Shown here: piece after piece, positions 63,901 to 64,000 of the stretch | Position numbering within the stretch: the stretch's first letter is position 1 | How the letters are laid out: every line of letters begins with the position of its first letter | Source: Endomicrobiales bacterium | GTDB lineage: Bacteria > Elusimicrobiota > Endomicrobiia > Endomicrobiales > JAFGIL01 | Length of the DNA: 64,000 bases | Assembly (NCBI GenBank): GCA_016929635.1 | Contig: JAFGIL010000020.1 | Coordinates: 1 to 64,000, forward strand | Direction of reading: 5' to 3' | The notes under the pieces: model-generated | Told to the model about the DNA's origin: nothing | Database searches by the model: none | What the model saw: only the letters and a program-made list of their open reading frames with translations | Translations under genes and position numbers: made by a program

Positions 63901-64000
63901 GGGATGATACGTGGTATACGTCAGATCCCGGAGATATTTTTGATGTTAATTTTGTGGATATGGGAGGATCTCATCTGGATAATGCTGAGTATACGATTTA
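42960..64000 (+). CDS. Giant secreted repeat protein (over 7,013 residues, 3' end beyond window)
   Basis: One reading frame stays open for 21,041 nt and runs off the window; the same frame gives the recurrent motifs at 45.2, 48.1, 52.3, 55.0, 59.0 and 63.9 kb, so no frameshift is seen. N-terminus: a long signal peptide with a basic 34-residue front, hydrophobic LLIIFFLL, and AHA at 49-51. Then about four beta-rich modules ending in YEYD (about 55-610), an FN3-like domain (about 610-725), and about 43 copies of a 110-residue module, interrupted by two LamG-like domains (about 1100-1300 and 3510-3730), FN3-like domains (about 4124-4344) and a propeller-like island (about 4350-4770). Likely a cell-surface adhesin or fibre; the partner is unknown. 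It begins 6 nt after the S26 peptidase gene without a Shine-Dalgarno. Confidence 0.9.
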   Translation, partial: MIKNFKLSYLIKKVFNNLSSLWAVITEYTCHLRLSGLLIIFFLLNNGIAHARTRIKTVEWNFGGYYNTSALGSGTAYSFPTITVYMPESGKTIKNAFLEWEFANVSNADVDNISVRFDAGSTASTERDNITGKTFETQGETFKQNYIVDVTAAINTNTSQAYTASVAISGPTTNNHTLKLLITYEYDDESTTQIKTVRFPLYSVAASSIASRQTYASEGSQWQTYSFSYNAEIADSGVTVRNQWFEVFTHKPYLLNNHETYMRVNINGGTASSIMVFDHYRETSYDYKFLDDASNSLPAGFSINAEQTLNVQIANDANSGTPRQYVLGGECVVTYEYSASSSKKTRTIKYFLGQDSTADNGATFTQNVFLNEMGASIKRIYAKIFGSYNVSAQNNIVINSKIDNNSLTQRTYAINLDTPDTAGFRLFHDMSEKRDEWDNGDAVELTIGDLSGLGGCGAELVITYEYDNDDLFTEFYQVFAGQSPGICSSLDSSFDLFFPDPEGAGLGQKTLRKCWNLLKFNYTKNNSFTSDANPSTTVQVNDNGYITVQHRTQNETHRGAALYDATSDIAVGNSSATVTYSVSVNDWNLGGKSCVVYEYMPRPYSPGALVQYKSDGITQIPQGGWIGDTSLMLVCQSSSAVSGDTLTAELEVRDTDTAFTNAYTHIDSPGSYTGTPIISTFTLVGLTANATYHWQVRVDGDGGYSDWQYYPEGASDIDFDFGIDQQEPVVVKNQSGYDVWMNTVTGPGKTYDVDFQDNLSGLATAQYIVHPLPARTGSPLTPWTTIFYQLGQETYTNEWPIAFDLCQSGVNYVSVQVIDEVGNSKIEEDVFHVWKDTIPPNIDNSAQTGDDNWYASDPGAVFNVDFMDDLSYLDSAEYCAYSEPGMQGTQVLTWTSIFTSTNSASYTQDFSVGFDLLNSSFNYISIRCWDMAGTTSTLVDAFYIKKDTTNPSTQNLLIPDENLATNNKDVSFDWSDANETMSGLSNYEIEADDDINFGSVDFSASPSESQSNNTFTSDGRYYWKVRAKDNAGNYSSWSSTRSFIIDTSSPTIVGNFASKKQDSTWINQTEWNDDAAPDVRVQVQDSLSGLRTSRNELSLGENTRMLLHLDDGSGLPQDESDYNNDATYNSASWSTDVAPIDDSTYALEFNGGQYVNCGQDSSLDLDYFTVEAWVKFDSVSGHLVIASIDDGTNRRWALYKMSTNVLRFFVFNNNSYVSPDYPWTPEIGEWYYIVGVKGTTVRTYINGQEVGTPQSQPGAADKDPMDLRIGVGNYPGYFDGIIDEVRITSGVLSAAQIASNYESGVKIRYSENGGSSWTESSDIIAASGQNGTTDIQISTATGVPLKESSNQSQVKFLVKDMSGNETESGVYTVKIDTTSPDQVSLTLPVDNYEATVASVDFSWGTSSDLTSGVDTYTLEVSTSDNFGLVSYSSETANASVTNSLSGGSYFWRVRAKDVAGNYSVYSATRTFQIDVSTPTISNQQSGDDTWRVTNNGSYSVFFEDDSGLDYFQVKASTGGADLISWTNVALSIGATYYDTTWQLPQSVFNAMLNGPTNYVDIRVYDSVGNFETLDNAFYVIKDTVPPVISDLQGGDTNWYRINSGVFNIDYSDNESQLDYVEYRVLSATGGLFIDWYTYAQNIDSISYTDNFSMTNAQFDVLPASYSYVTVRAWDIAGSSSVATNVFYIRKDTAPPVVTDVQGGDDTWRSAPGTSYNVTFEDNYSYIDYIQYRIYSSTSPPSALTVWTNIVSSGYNQASYTTPWQVSFDLCENGTNYISVRVFDMAGSSTTTDYVFHVRKDDEAPEIADGQIGDDTWRKTAKPGGYNVDFRDLTGSLLADAEYKVTTGAGQTGTTLIDWTYIISGQSVAEHSLDWDVTFSSLTQGTNYVSVRCSDNAGNSNSLNDVFYVKKDTTAPAITNNVSGDNTWRSVNNGSYSIEYNDTGGSQLDYAQYKIVSGTGGVIADWYTYASGIAADYYNTAFSITNGHFNLLATSYSYVSVRVFDVAGSSASLSNAFYILKDTVSPTINNSGQSGDDEWQTAPGATYNVDFGDTLSLLDYAQYSVYSGPGKSGSQLKGWSSIFTSTNVTTYSQNWGVDLSYLVEYSTNYISARVYDNAGNSYEKQDVFYVLKDTTPASITDNQTGDNNWRNSAGTVYNVNFKDTASGLLKAEYTAWTQPNRSGSRKIDWTVIFDTDTFMGNEYTEDWEVNFNSLQQNGTNYISVRVYDYAGNNYVLKNDVFYVLKDVTEPTITNNQAYDNGPYSNDPGAIFDVDFFDNIKLQKAEYIIYSDAGMGGSMRKEWTQIVLNPGTTYYQQNWGVDFGACYPGQNYVSVRVYDLSGSSDVAVDVFRIEKSAAPIIKDNQPGDDTWRVVNNGLYNVDFSSSGGTNLLDYFEICAFTHPGRQGVRVSSWVTVENFIPDVDEYTTNWSIDQSTWDALVQGRNYISIRLWDDGSNSSLSEDVFYILKDTDAPSITNGVSGDTAWRKTNNGTYDINYQDHVSSMSYVQYKIVSGTGGVIVDWYTYDSGINTAVYTDDFSIDTSHFNMLATSFSYVSVRGFDVAGNTETTTNAFYIKKDTAIPYVYDNQADVNPWQNDNSATYDVRFYDDNGSNIQSYQVRAASASGGAGWLCAWTNVQSGLDVSSVETPWQLPTSVWNALLNETTNYISVRAYDNAGNVSDIDYDVFYVRKDTTGPTISVNFSGDDTWKKTSGTYYDVDFEDYGSMLLGFAYQVSGVIGWTTIQTDVNNNEYTADWQVDFDNLVCGTNYVTIRASDTAGNITTQTNAFYVKKDTETPAVTNNIAGGDNTWRNAAGTAYNVDFTDNKSLLNNIQYCIYSEENRQGTPRKAWTYIASGINASSYTTDWQIDFSACQNGTSNYISVRVFDNLLNCTTTNDVFHVYKDNIAPNIYDSQLGDDTWINTNSESYNISFNDTGWSNLETLQYKICLSTGQQNVIINWYSFESGISSASYNTPMTLLAAHWNALPEGESHVSVKAIDAASNEKELQDVFYVRKDTTNPTITDLQFGDATWVSVPGTTYNVDFADSGNSLLSYAQYQIEDSGDQVLVPWYTFLSNISSDTYTTDWTVDDNWDSMITGQNDVSVRVYDAAGNVDTITDAFYIMKDTTGASIDSTGQPGDDTWRNAGGTVYNVNFYDYISLLSSASYTVYTQTGRSGTQVLGWTPIFTELNASEYETNWEVDFDNLKEGTNYVSVEVVNMAGQSTIEEDTFYVKKDTTSPTISDDHDETSDPWVSEGGLTYNVNFEDTGNSLLSLFQYTIYDSTGMEGTMLRDWTTVESNISSTTYDTDWAVDNNLREGTSNYVTVRVYDNAGNTAQAEDVFYIKKDSTVPNIINNQSGDNTWRISNNGKYDIDFDYVRFSQINQLKTKVYTLPNQSGAMKDDWRVVFTSNVDTYTENWQLHDATWDLLSAGTSYVTIRISDLAGNTSTWVDAFYVRRDENSPSFGTFESQRTNSSWVAESNWNDDASPDARIQVQDSQSGLRIGSSEFSASTNTVLLMHLNGNIDDDSSYNHTMSTASNSAFTWSNMETWKSAGGNEDAATFDGSNNWIETEHHPSLAGMTAMTIELWLRDVGNDTSPRGIVSKRDSSAANPGGKRCYSLFLYEDRHIHFDIGEERHEGTIALPPNEWHYIAVTFDGNAVTGHKKFYYDGELDVSENSAYSSIPDYDSKLFIGILSDPYATTWEGQIDEVRILNRALSAEEIAANYNSGCIKYSTNTASSWTIEASTTVTTTSGSNGTQATQIITASSVPLIESETQNKVRFLMNDLAGNFVQSSIFTIKVDSTAPTAVTLLSPDDQGFVYDTTVTLDWGDVIENTSGLDVYEVLVSTSNDFGAVEFSSSVSVSQATALLNEDTYWWKVRAKDVADNYTTYTAARSFTINITSPVITNNEDGGDAEWQTSSGKEYDVEFSVTGGAQLIAIQYSVNTLQNQAGTELIPWTDITTSTPTASYTTDWSVQFSSLQAGYNYVSVRCIDDAERTVSAIDAFYIKKDTAPPVLTDAQSGDDTWINSNSYTYDITYKDTGSSLLGHAEYKIVTGTDGVMVDWYDYTGSINANSYTQQLAIENSHFDILTTSFNYVSVRVYDNAGSTDYVKNAFYVKKDTIAPSAITDLASASGTEGNIELNWTFTGDDDNINNIAESGLYEIRYTPDSLDSWDTADYFIQIPTTTTTGSREHRTITGLVSSTTYYFWIKIRDKASNWSGISNSTSTTAGPDITAPNAVTDLAASVGAYQGYIDLEWTSVGDNGSTGTASGYLVKYASFSFSSAEFDQPSISTYTQSWVPLSSGQNEDKTLTDFDYTKTYWFAMKVYDEAGNYSSVSSTASSAPGQPGSRGGMLIYGKDNDANPYYKTYVNGTWGGETEITDGSYTGEMRWSRIRSCPKFRDEKMLGVINYNSSGGDYTLYVLRWNGSSWSQEWSTQTAITDYQSFDITYEESTGDCVVVFARPYTANELGYRVWNGSSWGAISNLDVSYSAQIHWIRGLAKPNSDDINFLVKTVNNDVMTETWNGSSFSAERLHTILTEDVPTQNCDAAWETNSGKYIVVWTEEPNTLMYEMYFSTSNSWEGPLSVPYIGTGADFYWVRLTPDRSSNKIGLATLCGQNDINVEIWNNGWQDYEEDATCGHEGTRRFDMAWDSNSKLYLTYTNGDTDRFFAYATWDETNAWEPDILNNLTEMNDLQWDDDMSDIEMWSDPDTEKIMLIGLGDDADLRTRLWTGTEWQASLPEHVDPVPDWPDGSDNNAWKPFAFAFDRSDNIPPTIVDNETGDSDWQKAVGATYNVDFTDSGGSQVNKVQVKATSDEAGTSTVLDWTDCITNINSDSYVTDWPLTAGIFGGLQNGGTNYIWLKAIDNAGNSDEASSYNFYVKKDTEIPSIGTTSSNENWLSNDPGNVFDIDFQDNLSLLNYAQYTVYSAAGRQAGTQVLDWQTIDSGINESLYTDDWSVQFSSFVSGYNYVTVRVYDNAQNSEISEDAFYVKKDTVSPTVTNYESGGDSQWQTSAGNTYNVDFEDMHSLLDDAQYCVSSSSLSVTGDVKTWEYIFISTDSQDYNEDWTVSFDDLKESVTNYVSVRVYDNNANTTTVSNAFYILKDTTSPGYTDNQDESAHGWEASSGTAYNVDFADARSLLDTAWYKVYSGTWTGTSVVLDWTEIFANLDQSVYTTDWEVNFNTLISSYNYIWVRVQDNAGHITTSDSYVFYVKKSTDGPIVVNEQSGDNQWRNANNGVYNVSFESGGSAELDYFQTKVTTGPSGTGTLIDNWRTVVSGINEAIYSTPWSLKNETWDLMQPGTSYISVRVYDTAGKNSIEESVFYVLKDTTAPTLTNNVIGDNTWRLTSGTTYNITFEDNLSLLNAGQYRVKSSTGGVIINWTNIFNSTSVASYTQNFTISEFNSLHEGINYVDVRGTDNAASTTTLTNAFYIQKDTTSPSITVGTSGDDIWRTTNPGAIYNVDFKDTASYLDQAQYCVYDSTGMQGNQVIAWTNIFDDLDQEEYDAEWAVAFNLLVSSINYVSVRVFDYAGHSSTSTDVFYIKKDTTAPTITNNISGGDTSWRRQPGTLYNVDFSDDDSLLYDAQYKVCTGMNQTGNTLINWTPIFAGSGQSEYTTDWSLNFSLLREGTNYISVKVRDKAFNQTTQNDVFFVLKDTTTPSVADSQGGDDTWRNEYGTSYNVDFADAGTGSGLSNAQYRVLTSTGGVRINWTNISGVSGYSHTTNWQVNFSNLIEGTNNVHVRSTDLAGNTTTYGFAFYIKKDMVLPSVINNESGGDDTWRRSPRAYNVDFQDLTSTLKDGQYKVISPIYGTLVDWTYIFQSTNVTNYTQDWSVAWANVKEGINYVSVQVDDNAGNSYEEPDIFYIKKDTTPPNIDSSGQTGDDTWRSSNSGYYNIDFADTGGSYLDKFQVKVTTGPNYTGTLISDWIDAVINISANTYDTNWQLPNAVFNQMESGKNYISVQVYDVAGSTNIEADVFYVLKDTAGPSIISNVVGDSNWRKESIYYNVDFEDYKSYLSTAHYKVTSSTGGTLIDWSVIFSSPGITSYSEDWSVNFSALREDTTNYVSVRVYDETGNYTQSDNLFYILKDTTVPSYVNSESSGDNTWRNNLSSRTYNVDFYDYSSRLSGAKYKALADGTTYVALTSIPDVSGNSFTSNWNIDFGSLKDSATNYITIEIYDVAGNTTTVSNAFYVKKDTTAPSYTNGELGGDMVWRKSSRNYNVDFADAGSKLKSAKYKAVADGTTVIGFTSIPGVTGTSYTTNWPVNFSALKDGATNYISIEIYDVAGNTSTALTDAFFIKKDTTLPQIVENVSAGYENVWLKSSQNYDVNFYDYGSKLSTPTWISYVNSVIVASGSVSDVYTHSQYETDWSPDFDSLRDEATNYITVKAYDLAANTKTVTNAFKVLKDTSAPKITGYTSIGDNTWRRSSQTYNVDFQDSGSLLHSAQYYVGDAPSQGGNEVIGWTDIFASTNVSSYTADWQVLFADLKHGATNYVSIRAWDNLNSTNTVVDAFYVKKDTAPPQITVNDDYYGPYSGYTGNDINVDFSDTGNSNLNYAQYTIYTSPDMSGSQLKGWTNIFTSTNVATFNDDWSIDFGATLQAPTTNWFSVRVYDYAGNVKITTDAFKVFKTTPVPTITIASALIGGDTTWRNSSGTEYDVDFASNSVDHGIDKFLTKICSAENETGVVYQDWKEEQAGIGQPEYTADWQIDFSTCVEGTNYVSVWVYDEDGHNTKVEDAFFVRKDTTAPAITNGEAGGDTTWRKSNNGTYNVDFNDAVSGSGIDYVQYRIVSSTNGVIIDSYTFLTDAGFSYTTDWQIEDAHFNLLPGATNYVTVIVADLAGNTSTYANAFYILKDTTTITITNNVSGEDTWRTLSSTDTAYNIDFISSGDSNLDNAQYCVYSENNLCGTQIIGWSNIFDNLNQSSYTTDWQVDWYSLDPGTANYVSVRVYNYAGSSATVIDAFHIWKDSDVPYIDNDQTGDDTWYTSDPGDIFDVNFVDMGGSHLDNAEYTI
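43120..44790 (+). repeat. N-terminal beta-rich modules ending in YEYD
   Basis: Four blocks of about 130-150 residues end alike: LLITYEYDDE, CVVTYEYSAS, LVITYEYDND and SCVVYEYMPR, at about 43.49, 43.95, 44.34 and 44.74 kb. The first three are followed by a similar strand (KTVRFPL, RTIKYFLG, FYQVFAG). They differ from the main module and could be the cell-proximal or distal head. Confidence 0.6.
45135..45800 (+). repeat. First two copies of the 110-residue module
   Basis: These copies show the module in early form: NQSGYDVW then YDVDFQD, and TGDDNWY then FNVDFMD, each followed by a Q/E-aromatic strand, a W-x-x-I strand and a YVSV-V-D closing strand. After them an FN3-like domain (45800-46080) leads to the first LamG block. 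Confidence 0.75.
46090..47380 (+). repeat. LamG super-module, copy 1
   Basis: Order: a lead-in with WNDDAAPDVRVQVQDSLSGL, a LamG/concanavalin-like domain (46260-46860; MLLHLDDGSG, VEAWVKFDS, GEWYYIVGVK, IDEVRITSG), a linker YSENGGSSWTES, KIDTTSP, and an FN3-like domain (SYFWRVRAKDVAGNYS). The same order recurs at 53340-54660. LamG-like domains in bacterial surface proteins commonly bind glycans or proteins. Confidence 0.75.
47383..53330 (+). repeat. Main tandem array, about 18 modules
   Basis: Period about 330 nt. Consensus parts in order: TITNNQSGDDTWR, YNVDFxD, a strand with AQY or similar, LxxWTxI, SYTTDWxVDF, GTNYVSVRVYDNAGN, DVFYVKKDTT. Copies are diverged in DNA sequence but keep Trp, Asp and aromatic positions, which argues for old duplication under selection. 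Best read as an immunoglobulin-like or FN3-like beta sandwich of its own type. Confidence 0.85.
53340..54660 (+). repeat. LamG super-module, copy 2
   Basis: Repeats copy 1: WNDDASPDARIQVQDSQSGL, then a LamG-like domain (53490-54150; LLMHLNGN, IELWLRDVG, NEWHYIAVTFDG, IDEVRILNRALS), linker with SSWTIEA, KVDSTAP, and an FN3-like domain (TYWWKVRAKDVADNY). The two copies lie about 7.2 kb apart. Confidence 0.75.
54663..55325 (+). repeat. Two further 110-residue modules
   Basis: Copies beginning TNNEDGGDAEWQ (YDVEFS) and TDAQSGDDTWI (YDITYKD). They join LamG copy 2 to the FN3-like pair. Confidence 0.7.
55330..55990 (+). other. FN3-like domain pair within the giant protein
   Basis: Two domains start with PSAITDLAS and PNAVTDLAA and end with TYYFWIKIRDKASNWS and TYWFAMKVYDEAGNYS. 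These are classical bacterial FN3 signatures. They separate the module array from the propeller-like island. Confidence 0.75.
56010..57275 (+). other. Propeller-like island within the giant protein
   Basis: About 420 residues without the 110-residue module. Blades are suggested by repeated W-N-G-S-S/T-W units (RWNGSSWSQEW, VWNGSSWGAI, TWNGSSFSAE, IWNNGWQDYE, LWTGTEWQAS), each after a strand like YVVVFAR or YIVVWTE. This spacing fits a beta-propeller. It could be the binding head of the protein (inference). Confidence 0.6.
57280..64000 (+). repeat. Second tandem array, about 21 modules, open at window end
   Basis: The same 110-residue module continues, from DNETGDSDWQ (57.3 kb) to TGDDTWYTSDPG (63.9 kb), where the window stops inside a copy. 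The last visible copies are as regular as the first, so the protein may be much longer than seen. Confidence 0.85.

Noticed and set aside
47383-64000. CRISPR array or DNA-level tandem repeat
   Set aside because: The approximately 330-nt period is a protein module with diverged DNA sequence; there are no short identical repeats with unique spacers and no cas genes.

Overview
The window looks like a contig end from an uncultured, AT-rich, didermic-type bacterium. My best guess is the PVC side of the tree, with Omnitrophota as the first candidate. The reasons are indirect: the EF-Tu effector loop reads KILTI rather than RGITI, a variant I associate with Planctomycetes and relatives; there are many small conserved housekeeping operons; and there is a giant surface-protein gene of a kind reported for Omnitrophota. 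No rRNA gene is present, so the placement is an inference. Neither tRNA gene encodes its 3' CCA, which fits the CCA-adding enzyme in the window. Layout: 1-3626 is the tuf-rpmG-trnW-secE-nusG-rplK-rplA translation cluster. It breaks off after rplA, where rplJ would be expected, into a membrane protein and a ComEC whose nuclease-like domain has lost its metal ligands. 6376-7515 (minus) is a receiver-histidine kinase hybrid. 7658-13215 (plus) holds nadK-recN, a korDABC 2-oxoacid:ferredoxin oxidoreductase and a GNAT enzyme. 13229-24025 (minus) is a long housekeeping run, in transcription order: LysM protein, phoH, HD hydrolase, ybeY, two CNNM/CorC proteins, mgtE, recO, glyQ, glyS. 24236-27581 (plus) has a SagB-type nitroreductase, MEMO, DUF72, a small membrane protein and NAD(P)HX epimerase. 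27651-36887 has an active/inactive M16 peptidase pair and a complete peptide ABC transporter, interrupted by a lone response regulator and a HEAT-repeat membrane protein. 36897-38710 has the CCA enzyme, trnG, and a small GC-rich element bounded by copies of the tRNA T-arm. 38716-42953 is accessory: a degenerate HD-GYP protein, then an apparent peptide-maturation (RiPP-like) locus made of an HPr-kinase-like P-loop protein, a PqqD-type recognition protein, a radical SAM/SPASM enzyme, a 48-residue three-cysteine peptide and an S26-type Ser/His peptidase. From 42960 to the end of the window (21 kb, still open) one reading frame encodes a secreted protein of more than 7,013 residues. It is built from about 43 copies of an approximately 110-residue module, with two LamG-like domains, FN3-like domains and a propeller-like island. 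How it may work together: the giant exported protein begins 6 nt after the S26 peptidase gene, so that peptidase may act on the small peptide, on the giant protein, or on both. The peptide cluster has its own strong promoter, with a perfect CRP/FNR-type palindrome upstream. Several genes have a -10 box placed only 6-8 nt before the start codon, which suggests leaderless transcripts are common here.
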